64,000 bases of DNA, from NCBI RefSeq assembly GCF_001293465.1, contig NZ_JSYZ01000018.1, positions 186,001 to 250,000 of the forward strand. The letters run 5' to 3'. The translations under genes and the position numbers were made by a program. Below, in pieces: positions 8,055-15,685 of the stretch. Under the pieces are notes generated by a model. It saw only the letters and a program-made list of their open reading frames with translations. It was not told the DNA's origin and ran no database searches. This DNA is from Pseudomonas asplenii (GTDB lineage Bacteria > Pseudomonadota > Gammaproteobacteria > Pseudomonadales > Pseudomonadaceae). Position 1 is the stretch's first letter. The number at the start of each line of letters is the position of its first letter.

Positions 8055-8657
8055 GACAGCCGGGACACCGCTGTGGAAGCGAAACTCGACGTCCGGCGAC
8101 TCGATCAGCTCCTGCTCCACCAGCCGGACCTTGTCGATCACCCGGGCGATATCCGCAGCGTCGCCATACTGGTAGGCCAGCTTCAGATAACCCTGGAAAT
8201 GCCGGGCCTCGCTCTTGAGCAGGCCGAAATAGAACTTGCCCAACTCTTCATCCAGGTGCGGCACCAGGGCCTCGAAACGCTCACAACTGCGGGCCTCGAT
8301 AAAGGCCCCGACCACCAGCGTGTCCACCAGTTTCACCGGCTCGTGGTTGCGCACCACCTTGCGCAGGCCCGAGGCGTAGCGGCCGGCGGAAAGCTGGCGC
8401 AAGTCGATCCGACGACGCTTCATCAGGCGCATCACCTGCTCGTGGTGCACCAGTTCCTCCCGCGCCAGCCGCGACATCATGTTGATCAGGTCGACATGCG
8501 AATGGTACTTGGCGATCAGGCTCAGGGCCGTGCTCGCCGCCTTGAACTCGCAGTTCTTGTGGTCGATCAGCAGGGTTTCCTGATCGGCCAGCGCCGCCTG
8601 CACCCAGGCGTCCGGCGTGCGACAGCCGAGAAACTCATGAATTTCCGGCAGGTTCAC
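8052..8657 (-). CDS. miaE: tRNA-(ms2io6A)-hydroxylase
   Basis: Non-haem diiron monooxygenase that hydroxylates the isopentenyl group of ms2i6A37 in tRNAs reading UNN codons. It is a 201-aa ferritin-like four-helix bundle with helix-borne carboxylates and ExxH motifs: NCEFKAASTAL (E37), REELVHHEQV (E68/H71), EARSCERFEAL and KSEARHFQGYL. The frame is open to 8744, but homologues begin at NLPEIHEFLG, and a GTG at 8655-8657 is preceded on its strand by GGGAG, so that start is taken. The stop codon TAG comes from the end of the palindromic element. Cytoplasmic. Confidence 0.93.
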   Translation of the reverse strand: MNLPEIHEFLGCRTPDAWVQAALADQETLLIDHKNCEFKAASTALSLIAKYHSHVDLINMMSRLAREELVHHEQVMRLMKRRRIDLRQLSAGRYASGLRKVVRNHEPVKLVDTLVVGAFIEARSCERFEALVPHLDEELGKFYFGLLKSEARHFQGYLKLAYQYGDAADIARVIDKVRLVEQELIESPDVEFRFHSGVPAV

Positions 8658-8790
8658 AGGAAGGCTCCCGGCAGTGCGCAGCGAAGGGGGTCGAACAACG
8701 AAAGAATCGGCAACATGGGGCTCACAAGGGGTCAGGCAACTCAAGGCCGCCGATTATACGGGTCCCGGGGCGGACCACCAGCCATCGTCC

Positions 8791-8804
8791 TTGATATGCA
8801 TCAA
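8791..8804 (+). promoter_or_regulatory. ANR/FNR box of a class-II promoter
   Basis: TTGATATGCATCAA is a perfect match to the FNR/ANR consensus TTGAT-N4-ATCAA. The sequence TATAGT at 8828-8833 is placed where a -10 element should be for a box centred near -41.5, giving a predicted transcription start near 8839 and an untranslated leader of about 35 nt before the universal stress gene. Oxygen-responsive activation is inferred. Confidence 0.8.
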
Positions 8805-8873
8805 GTTCGGGGCGAACGCAGGGCAACTATAGTTAGGTCATGCCGCCTTCGAACCTCTGGGAGCACGCTGACC

Positions 8874-9734
8874 ATGCAAGCCATTCGCAGCATTCTGGTG
8901 ATACTCGACCCCGATCACGCCCACAGCCTGGCGCTCAACCGCGCCAAACTGATCGCCAAGGTCACGGATGCCCACCTGCATCTGCTGATGTGCGACCCGC
9001 GGCACGACCATAGCGCCCTGCTCTCGCTGCTCAAGAGCCAGTTGCATGACGACGGCTACAGCGCCACGGCGGAACAGTCCTGGGACAAGACCCTGCACGA
9101 CACCATCATCGGCGTGCAACAGGCCGAAGGCTGCGGCCTGGTGATCAAGCAGCACCGCCCCGACAGCCCGCTGAAAAGGGCCCTGCTGACCCCTTCGGAC
9201 TGGAAACTGCTGCGTTTCTGCCCCTGCGCGGTGCTGATGGTCAAGACCGAGACGCCCTGGGCCGGCGGGGTGATTCTCGCCGCGGTGGATGTCGGCAACG
9301 CCGACGAGGGCCATCGACACCTGCATGCGAACATCATCGATCATGGCTATGACATAGCCAGCCTGGCCAAGGGCCACCTTCACGTGATCAGCGCCCATCC
9401 CTCGCCGATGCTCTCGGCCGCCGATCCGGTGTACCAGTTGCGGGAAACCATCGAGGCGCGCTATCGCGAGCAATGCCGGGCCTTCCAGGCGGAATTCGAC
9501 GTCGATGACGAACACCTGCACATTGCCGAGGGGCCGGCGGACGTCTTGATTCCGCACACGGCCCACAAGCTGGGCGCAGTGGTCACGGTGATCGGCACGG
9601 TGGCGCGGACCGGGATTTCCGGGGCACTGATCGGCAATACCGCGGAAGTGGTGCTGGACTCACTGGAAAGTGATGTGCTGGTGCTCAAGACCCAGGAGAT
9701 CACCGACCACCTGGAGGAACTGGCCAGGGGCTGA
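8874..9734 (+). CDS. Tandem universal stress protein (two USP domains)
   Basis: 286-aa cytoplasmic protein with two UspA-like halves. The first begins IRSILVILDPDHAHSLALNRA; the second has GGVILAAVDVGNADE near residue 125 and ends with VTVIGTVARTGISGALIGNTAEVVL. That last part is the nucleotide-binding G-x-G-x-N-T/S signature. The start ATG at 8874 is used rather than upstream in-frame codons that overlap the promoter. A perfect ANR box is placed correctly upstream, so anaerobic induction is expected, as described for several P. aeruginosa USP genes. Position next to DUF1289 and acnB matches PA1789. Biochemical role beyond survival under energy stress is not known. Confidence 0.93.
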   Translation: MQAIRSILVILDPDHAHSLALNRAKLIAKVTDAHLHLLMCDPRHDHSALLSLLKSQLHDDGYSATAEQSWDKTLHDTIIGVQQAEGCGLVIKQHRPDSPLKRALLTPSDWKLLRFCPCAVLMVKTETPWAGGVILAAVDVGNADEGHRHLHANIIDHGYDIASLAKGHLHVISAHPSPMLSAADPVYQLRETIEARYREQCRAFQAEFDVDDEHLHIAEGPADVLIPHTAHKLGAVVTVIGTVARTGISGALIGNTAEVVLDSLESDVLVLKTQEITDHLEELARG

Positions 9735-9752
9735 GGCCTGCCGGCGTCCGGT

Positions 9753-10223
9753 TCAGGGGCCCAGCGCCTCCTTGAGAAACCCCGGCGCGATATAGCGCTC
9801 GTAGTGCGCCTCGGACAGCAGGAAGAACTCGCGATCGATGGCATCGCGCAACTCCGGCAGCCCCCAGTCACGAAACTCCGGCAGCAGCACCATGCCATAG
9901 GCCTCCAGCTGGTTGATCACCCGCGCTCCTCGCGCAATCAGCTGATAGGCCCAGCAATACTCCGACTGATGGGGCACGAAGCGGATCTTGCGCGCCTCCA
10001 GTTGCTGGCGCAGCCTGAGCGGGTCGAACACCTCCAGCTTGGCCACCATCACCTGCACCAGCAACTGTTCCAGACGCAGCCACACCGCACGCTTCTGCTC
10101 CTCGCTGTAGCCATTCCAGTGGATCACTTCATGGTGGAAGCGTTTGCAGCCGCGACACACCAGGTCACCGTAAACCGTGGAGCAGAGGCCGACGCAGGGG
10201 GTCTTGATAGTCTGATTGGGCAT
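9753..10223 (-). CDS. DUF1289 family protein with N-terminal Cys cluster
   Basis: 156-aa protein. The first 30 residues contain TPCVGLCSTVYGDLVCRGC, a four-cysteine cluster spaced C-x3-C-x8-C-x2-C that defines DUF1289 and is often predicted to hold an Fe-S cluster or zinc. The rest is helical with many charged residues and no further motif I recognise. It ends convergent with the universal stress gene (19 bp apart) and is divergent from acnB, as at PA1788. No function has been established. An inverted repeat TGTTAG-N8-CTAACA lies 38-57 bp upstream of its start (10261-10280). Confidence 0.85.
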   Translation of the reverse strand: MPNQTIKTPCVGLCSTVYGDLVCRGCKRFHHEVIHWNGYSEEQKRAVWLRLEQLLVQVMVAKLEVFDPLRLRQQLEARKIRFVPHQSEYCWAYQLIARGARVINQLEAYGMVLLPEFRDWGLPELRDAIDREFFLLSEAHYERYIAPGFLKEALGP

Positions 10224-10677
10224 GGGCAGGACAAACGCGCGGAAGCAAAACAGGCCCGCATGTTAGCCCTTTGTCTAACAAGGGTCACCCCCGAACCTGT
10301 AGGGCTTACCTTACCTTTCTTTGGAATATGCCGTAGAATCGTTCTGCCTTTTTAGGCGCCAATGTCCGTTGGAAGCTGTTTTCAAAGCGTCACGAGCACA
10401 GTTTAGGGTGGAGCCGTCCCAGGGCGCTTCATCCGCCGGGTGTCAGTCACCCTCATCCTGAAGAACGACGTTGGCTCGGGAATTTCCGCCCGGAAGTTCC
10501 CGCGCCGACCCTCATCTGCTCCGTTCCGAAGGCGTAAAACTTTGAAAACAGCTTCTGTTGGAAATCGCGGAAACTCTGGCCAAGCGGCCCAAAAAGCCCC
10601 TACAGCGCATGAGTGCCGTGCATTTCTGGATGAGCGTCCCGGACACCCATTTGGGACCACTGATGAGGGTAATAACT
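10224..10677 (+). promoter_or_regulatory. acnB promoter and long structured leader
   Basis: 454 bp without a credible gene. It contains the inverted repeat TGTTAG/CTAACA at 10261-10280 and a weak promoter candidate TTACCT (10311-10316), 17 bp, TAGAAT (10334-10339). A perfect 16-bp inverted repeat, GAAGCTGTTTTCAAAG at 10372-10387 and CTTTGAAAACAGCTTC at 10540-10555, then encloses about 150 bp. Inside the loop is the hairpin GGGTG-TCAGT-CACCC at 10438-10452. If transcription starts near 10346 the acnB mRNA has a leader of about 330 nt that would close into one long-range stem. Function unknown. Confidence 0.5.
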
Positions 10678-13278
10678 GTGCTTGAAGCCTACCGCAAACA
10701 TATCGAAGAGCGCGCAGCCCTGGGTATCGTGCCCCAGCCGCTTAACGCCGAACAAACCGCAGGCCTGGTCGAGCTGCTGAAGAACCCCCCGGCTGGCGAA
10801 GAAGCTTTCCTCGTAGACTTGATCACCAACCGCGTTCCGCCTGGAGTGGACGAAGCCGCCTACGTAAAGGCCGGCTTCCTTTCCGCCCTGGCCAAGGGCG
10901 AAGCCAAGTCCCCGCTGCTGGACAAGAAGCGCGCGGTTGAACTGCTCGGCACCATGCAGGGCGGCTACAACATCGAGACCCTGGTTGCCCTGCTGGACGA
11001 CGCCGAGCTGGCGCCGGTTGCCGCCGAGCAACTCAAGTACACCCTGCTGATGTTCGACGCTTTCCACGACGTGGCTGAAAAAGCCAAGGCTGGCAACGCC
11101 CACGCCAAGGCCGTCCTGGAATCCTGGGCCGCCGGTGAATGGTTCACCGCCCGTCCGGCCATCGCCGAGAAATACACCCTGACCGTGTTCAAGGTGCCTG
11201 GCGAAACCAACACCGACGACCTGTCCCCTGCCCCGGACGCCTGGTCGCGCCCCGACATTCCGCTGCACGCCCTGGCCATGCTGAAAATGGCCCGCGACGG
11301 CATCGAGCCTTCCCAGCCAGGTTCGGTCGGCCCACTGGCACAGATCGAAGCGGTCAAGGCCAAGGGCTTCCCGGTTGCCTACGTCGGTGACGTGGTCGGT
11401 ACCGGTTCCTCGCGCAAATCCGCCACCAACTCGGTGCTGTGGTTCTTCGGCGACGACATTCCGTACGTACCGAACAAGCGCGCCGGTGGCTTCTGCTTCG
11501 GCACCAAGATCGCCCCGATCTTCTACAACACCATGGAAGACGCCGGCGCCCTGCCGATCGAGTTCGACTGCACCAACCTGGCCATGGGCGACGTCATCGA
11601 CGTCTATCCGTTCAAGGGCGAAGTGCGCCGCCACGGCAGCGACGAGCTGGTCACCAGCTTCGAACTGAAAACCGAAGTACTGCTGGACGAAGTCCGCGCC
11701 GGCGGCCGTATTCCGCTGATCGTCGGTCGCGGCCTGACCGGCAAGGCTCGCGCCGAGCTGGGCCTGCCACCATCGGACCTGTTCAAGGCACCTGAAGCAC
11801 CGGCGGCCAGCACCAAGGGCTTCACCCTGGCGCAGAAGATGGTCGGCAAGGCTTGCGGCGTCGAGGGCATCCGCCCGGGCACCTACTGCGAACCGAAGAT
11901 GACCACCGTCGGCTCCCAGGACACCACCGGTCCAATGACCCGTGACGAACTGAAGGACCTGGCCTGCCTGGGCTTCTCCGCCGACCTGGTGATGCAGTCC
12001 TTCTGCCACACCGCGGCGTATCCGAAGCCGATCGACGTCAAGACCCACCACACCCTGCCCGACTTCATCATGACTCGTGGCGGCGTGTCCCTGCGTCCAG
12101 GCGACGGCATCATCCACAGCTGGCTGAACCGCATGCTGCTGCCTGACACCGTCGGCACCGGTGGCGACTCCCACACCCGCTTCCCGATCGGTATCTCCTT
12201 CCCGGCCGGTTCCGGCCTGGTGGCCTTCGCGGCCGCCACCGGCGTCATGCCGCTGGACATGCCCGAGTCGGTACTGGTTCGCTTCAAGGGCAAGCTGCAG
12301 CCTGGCATCACCCTGCGCGACCTGGTTCACGCCATCCCTTACTACGCGATCCAGCAGGGCCTGCTGACCGTAGAGAAGAAAGGCAAGAAGAACATCTTCT
12401 CCGGCCGCATCCTGGAGATCGAAGGCCTGAACGACCTGACCGTCGAACAAGCCTTCGAACTGTCCGACGCCTCGGCCGAGCGTTCCGCTGCCGGCTGCAC
12501 CATCAAGCTGCCGGAAGAGGCGATCGCCGAATACCTGAAGTCGAACATCACCCTGCTGCGCTGGATGATCGGCGAAGGCTACGGCGATGCCCGCACCATG
12601 GAGCGTCGCGCCCAGGCGATGGAAGCCTGGCTGGCCAAGCCCGAACTGCTGGAAGCCGACAAGGACGCCGAGTACGCCGCGGTCATCGAGATCGACCTGG
12701 CCGACGTCAAGGAGCCTGTGCTCTGCGCGCCGAACGACCCGGACGACGCCCGTCTGCTGTCCACCGTTGCCGGTGACAAGATCGACGAAGTGTTCATCGG
12801 TTCGTGCATGACCAACATCGGTCACTTCCGCGCTGCCGGCAAGCTGCTGGACAAGGTCAAGGGCGGCATCCCGACCCGTCTGTGGCTGGCTCCGCCGACC
12901 AAGATGGACGCTCACCAGCTGACCGAGGAAGGCTACTACGGCATCTACGGCAAGGCCGGTGCGCGCATGGAAATGCCGGGCTGCTCGCTGTGCATGGGTA
13001 ACCAGGCACGTGTGCAGACCGGTTCGACCGTGGTCTCCACCTCGACCCGTAACTTCCCGAACCGCCTGGGTGACTCCACCAACGTCTACCTGGCTTCGGC
13101 CGAGCTGGCGGCGGTCTCTTCGATTCTCGGCAAGCTGCCGACCGTCGAGGAGTACATGGAGTACGCGAAGAACATCGACAGCATGGCTGCCGACATCTAT
13201 CGCTACCTGAGCTTCGACCAGATCGCCGAGTTCCGCGAAGCCGCGGCCAACGCGAAGATCCCGGTCGTTCAGGCCTAA
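10678..13278 (+). CDS. acnB: Bifunctional aconitate hydratase 2 / 2-methylisocitrate dehydratase
   Basis: Main TCA-cycle aconitase, interconverting citrate and isocitrate, and dehydrating 2-methylisocitrate in the methylcitrate cycle. The 866-aa protein has the AcnB order: N-terminal HEAT-like domain, swivelling domain (AYVGDVVGTGSSRKSATNSV), then the catalytic domains. The 4Fe-4S ligands are C710 (GSCMTN), C769 and C772 (GCSLCMGN), at the same numbers as in E. coli AcnB. The frame is open from 10558, but homologues start at LEAYRKHIEERA, so the GTG at 10678 with GAGGG upstream is chosen. A rho-independent terminator follows directly. The long leader may allow post-transcriptional control; AcnB apo-proteins are known to bind mRNA in E. 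coli. Confidence 0.96.
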   Translation: MLEAYRKHIEERAALGIVPQPLNAEQTAGLVELLKNPPAGEEAFLVDLITNRVPPGVDEAAYVKAGFLSALAKGEAKSPLLDKKRAVELLGTMQGGYNIETLVALLDDAELAPVAAEQLKYTLLMFDAFHDVAEKAKAGNAHAKAVLESWAAGEWFTARPAIAEKYTLTVFKVPGETNTDDLSPAPDAWSRPDIPLHALAMLKMARDGIEPSQPGSVGPLAQIEAVKAKGFPVAYVGDVVGTGSSRKSATNSVLWFFGDDIPYVPNKRAGGFCFGTKIAPIFYNTMEDAGALPIEFDCTNLAMGDVIDVYPFKGEVRRHGSDELVTSFELKTEVLLDEVRAGGRIPLIVGRGLTGKARAELGLPPSDLFKAPEAPAASTKGFTLAQKMVGKACGVEGIRPGTYCEPKMTTVGSQDTTGPMTRDELKDLACLGFSADLVMQSFCHTAAYPKPIDVKTHHTLPDFIMTRGGVSLRPGDGIIHSWLNRMLLPDTVGTGGDSHTRFPIGISFPAGSGLVAFAAATGVMPLDMPESVLVRFKGKLQPGITLRDLVHAIPYYAIQQGLLTVEKKGKKNIFSGRILEIEGLNDLTVEQAFELSDASAERSAAGCTIKLPEEAIAEYLKSNITLLRWMIGEGYGDARTMERRAQAMEAWLAKPELLEADKDAEYAAVIEIDLADVKEPVLCAPNDPDDARLLSTVAGDKIDEVFIGSCMTNIGHFRAAGKLLDKVKGGIPTRLWLAPPTKMDAHQLTEEGYYGIYGKAGARMEMPGCSLCMGNQARVQTGSTVVSTSTRNFPNRLGDSTNVYLASAELAAVSSILGKLPTVEEYMEYAKNIDSMAADIYRYLSFDQIAEFREAAANAKIPVVQA

Positions 13279-13293
13279 GCGACAGCGCAATGG

Positions 13294-13322
13294 AAAAAGC
13301 CCCGACTCGTCGGGGCTTTTTC
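13294..13322 (+). terminator. Rho-independent terminator of acnB
   Basis: The stem AAAAGCCCCGA / TCGGGGCTTTT with loop CTCG and flanking A and T runs lies 16 bp after the acnB stop. Confidence 0.9.
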
Positions 13323-13406
13323 ATGCCTGCTCACTTGGCCTGACCCGCTGCGCAGAAGCCGTCAGCTCTGAGGGGAACCGCCTCCCACAGAGGCGTACCA
13401 GATGGG

Positions 13407-14237
13407 TTACTGGCGTACCAGCCGCCGGTTCTGGAACGCCACCACCTCGGTACTGCGATACGGGTTGATATCCAGCCCGCCCCGGCGCACATAGCGCGCA
13501 TACACCGTCAGTTTTTCCGGCTTGAGCAACCGCTGCAGGTCGAGGAAGATCCGCTCCACGCACTGCTCGTGGAAGTCCGAGTGCTGACGGAAACTCACCA
13601 GGTACGCCAGCAGGCTGGCATGGTCCAGCGCGGCCCCACGATATTCCACCACCACGCTGCCCCAGTCCGGCTGGCTGGTCACCGGGCAGTTGGACTTGAG
13701 CAGATGGCTGTGCACGCTTTCCTCGACCACGCGCGACGGATCGCAACGCAGCAGCTCAGGACGCGGATGGGCGTAGTCACTGACACTGATATCCAGGTCA
13801 TCGATACAGGTGCCCGGCAAGGCCACCACACCTTCTGCCTGTACGTCGCCCAGCCGACGAATACGCACCCCCACCGGCTTGCCCGCCGCCGCCGACAGAT
13901 CGGCGCGCAGCACCGCCTCCAGGCTCGGGATATCGGCAAACGGCGTCTGGTTCAGGGAGTTGAGATACAGCTTGAACGACTTGGACTCGATGATGTTCGG
14001 CGAGTCGGCCGGAATGCTGAACTCGCCGATGGCCACCACCGGCTTGCCGGACGGCAGCAGCCAGGACAGCTCGAAGCAGTTCCAGAAGTCCACGCCGTGA
14101 TAGGGCAAGGTCTCGGCACTCAACCCCAGCTCGGCCCATTTCGCGGCGCGCGGAATCGGGAACAGCAAGGATGGCGTATAAGTGGCGATGTATTCACTGG
14201 ACTTGCCCAGCGGCGAATGTTCGGCTGCGGGATGCAT
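13407..14237 (-). CDS. queF: NADPH-dependent 7-cyano-7-deazaguanine reductase (preQ0 reductase)
   Basis: Reduces the nitrile of preQ0 to the aminomethyl group of preQ1 in queuosine biosynthesis. This is the long YqgB-type QueF (276 aa) built from two T-fold halves. The substrate/NADPH motif ESKSFK is at 84-89. The catalytic Cys184 and Asp191 lie in SNCPVTSQPDWG, forming the thioimide intermediate. The ATG at 14235-14237 gives MHPAAEHSPLGKSSEY as in homologues; a frame open to 14267 adds only ten unsupported residues. Cytoplasmic, monocistronic, convergent with acnB. Confidence 0.96.
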   Translation of the reverse strand: MHPAAEHSPLGKSSEYIATYTPSLLFPIPRAAKWAELGLSAETLPYHGVDFWNCFELSWLLPSGKPVVAIGEFSIPADSPNIIESKSFKLYLNSLNQTPFADIPSLEAVLRADLSAAAGKPVGVRIRRLGDVQAEGVVALPGTCIDDLDISVSDYAHPRPELLRCDPSRVVEESVHSHLLKSNCPVTSQPDWGSVVVEYRGAALDHASLLAYLVSFRQHSDFHEQCVERIFLDLQRLLKPEKLTVYARYVRRGGLDINPYRSTEVVAFQNRRLVRQ

Positions 14238-14318
14238 AACGAAAACCTGAAAGAATGAACCCGACAAGTCTATCGGGTTTACGCCCGGCTTTCAGCGTGC
14301 AAAGGCAGACGACCTGCC

Positions 14319-14849
14319 TCAGCGGTCAATTTTCAGCCGGCCAACCATGCCCGCCTGGTAGTGACCGGGGATATTGCAGGCGAACTCCAGGCTGCCGGCC
14401 TTGCTGAAGGTCCAGGTCAGTTCGGCGGTCTTGCCTGGCTCGACCAGCACGCTGTTGGGGTCGTCATGCTTCATCATGCCGTGATCCATGGCACCGCCCG
14501 CCATGCTGGAATGATCCATCGCCGGCATCTTCATGCCGGTCGGCGTCAACATGCCGCTCTGCTGCATCTTGAGCATTTCCTGCTGGTGCGCGGCATGCAT
14601 CGCCGCCTCGCCCAGGTTGAACTCATGCAGCAATTGACCCTTGTTGACCAGCACGAAACGCACGGTCTCGCCGGCCTTGACCTCCAGCTCCTTGGCATCG
14701 AAAGCGATATCGGTCATGGTCACTTCGATGGTACGGGTCGCCTTCGAGGCCGGTGCCGGCTGACCGAAGTCATAATGCCCGGCGGGCGAGGCCAGGGCCG
14801 CGGAACTCAGCAGCAGGCCGGCAAACACGAGGCTGTTGCGCACAAACAT
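14319..14849 (-). CDS. Secreted cupredoxin-like copper-binding protein
   Basis: 176-aa periplasmic protein: signal peptide MFVRNSLVFAGLLLSSAALA-SPA, then a plastocyanin/azurin-like fold. Type 1 copper ligands are visible as LLHEFN (His) and ACNIPGHYQAGM (Cys-x5-His-x4-Met pattern). Between them lies a Met/His-rich insert of about 40 residues (MKMPAMDHSSMAGGAMDHG), the kind that binds extra Cu(I)/Cu(II). The start ATG at 14847-14849 has GGAG 7 bp upstream; a GTG two codons earlier would be too close to it. The gene is divergent from a CopR-type regulator with a CopR-like box between, so copper induction and a role in periplasmic copper handling are likely. Confidence 0.88.
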   Translation of the reverse strand: MFVRNSLVFAGLLLSSAALASPAGHYDFGQPAPASKATRTIEVTMTDIAFDAKELEVKAGETVRFVLVNKGQLLHEFNLGEAAMHAAHQQEMLKMQQSGMLTPTGMKMPAMDHSSMAGGAMDHGMMKHDDPNSVLVEPGKTAELTWTFSKAGSLEFACNIPGHYQAGMVGRLKIDR

Positions 14850-14926
14850 GGTCACACTCCAATGGAATAGGTTTCACTCTGTGCAAGACTGTAGAACCAG
14901 AGCGCTGCCACCAGCCTGACCGGCAG

Positions 14927-14942
14927 ATTACAACTTTGTCAG
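14927..14942 (-). promoter_or_regulatory. CopR-type box
   Basis: On the minus strand the sequence reads CTGACAAAGTTGTAAT. This fits the CTGACA-N5-GTAAT motif described for the P. aeruginosa copper regulator CopR with no mismatch. It lies 77 bp upstream of the cupredoxin start and 62 bp upstream of the regulator gene, so it could serve both divergent promoters. Confidence 0.7.
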
Positions 14943-15004
14943 CTTGGGCCCGAAGCGCCGGACGACCTGTATAACGTTACCGTTCCATTTGCCACGAGTC
15001 ATCC

Positions 15005-15685
15005 ATGAAACTGCTGATCGTCGAAGACCAAGCGAAAACCGGCCAATACCTGCGCCAGGGCCTCAACGAGGCCGGCTTCAACTGCGAGCTGGTGGCGGAT
15101 GGCACCAGCGGCCAGCACCTGGCGCTGACCGGCGACTACGACCTGCTGATCCTCGACGTCATGCTGCCCGGCCGCGACGGCTGGCAGATCCTCCAGACGG
15201 TGCGCGCCGCCGGCCTGGAAATCCCGGTGCTGTTCCTCACTGCCCGCGACGCGGTAGAAGACCGGGTCCACGGCCTGGAACTGGGTGCCGACGACTACCT
15301 GGTCAAGCCCTTCGCCTTTTCCGAACTGCTGGCCCGGGTCCGCAGCCTGCTGCGCCGTGGTGGCGGCAATACCCAGGACACCAGCCTGCAGGTTGCCGAC
15401 CTGCGCCTGGACCTGATCCGCCGCCGGGTCGAACGGGCCGGCCAGCGCGTCGACCTGACCGCCAAGGAATTCGCCCTGCTGGAAATGCTCCTGCGCCGCC
15501 AGGGCGAAGTGCTGCCCAAATCGCTGATCGCTTCCCAGGTCTGGGACATGAATTTCGACAGCGACACCAATGTCATCGAGGTCGCCATCCGCCGCCTGCG
15601 CCTGAAAATCGATGATGCCCACTCCAACAAGCTGATCCATACCGTGCGCGGCATGGGCTACGTACTCGAAGAACGGGCCCTGTGA
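15005..15685 (+). CDS. copR: OmpR-family heavy-metal response regulator, CopR/CusR type
   Basis: 226-aa DNA-binding response regulator. The receiver domain spans 1-115 with the acidic pocket VEDQ, phosphoacceptor D51 in LLILDVMLPG, T in FLTARD and K in LVKPFAFSELL. A winged-helix output domain (about 125-222) follows with FALLEMLLRRQGEVL and HTVRGMGYVLE. The spacing and the LVKPFAFSELLARVR motif are those of the CusR/CopR/IrlR metal group. It overlaps copS by one base (TGATG). The metal is inferred as copper from the divergent cupredoxin and the CopR-type box; zinc/cadmium CzcR-like regulators look similar. Confidence 0.88.
   Translation: MKLLIVEDQAKTGQYLRQGLNEAGFNCELVADGTSGQHLALTGDYDLLILDVMLPGRDGWQILQTVRAAGLEIPVLFLTARDAVEDRVHGLELGADDYLVKPFAFSELLARVRSLLRRGGGNTQDTSLQVADLRLDLIRRRVERAGQRVDLTAKEFALLEMLLRRQGEVLPKSLIASQVWDMNFDSDTNVIEVAIRRLRLKIDDAHSNKLIHTVRGMGYVLEERAL

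Noticed and set aside
10600..13290. 896-codon minus-strand frame opposite acnB
   Set aside because: Antisense shadow of a strongly conserved gene; no start signal or family motif.
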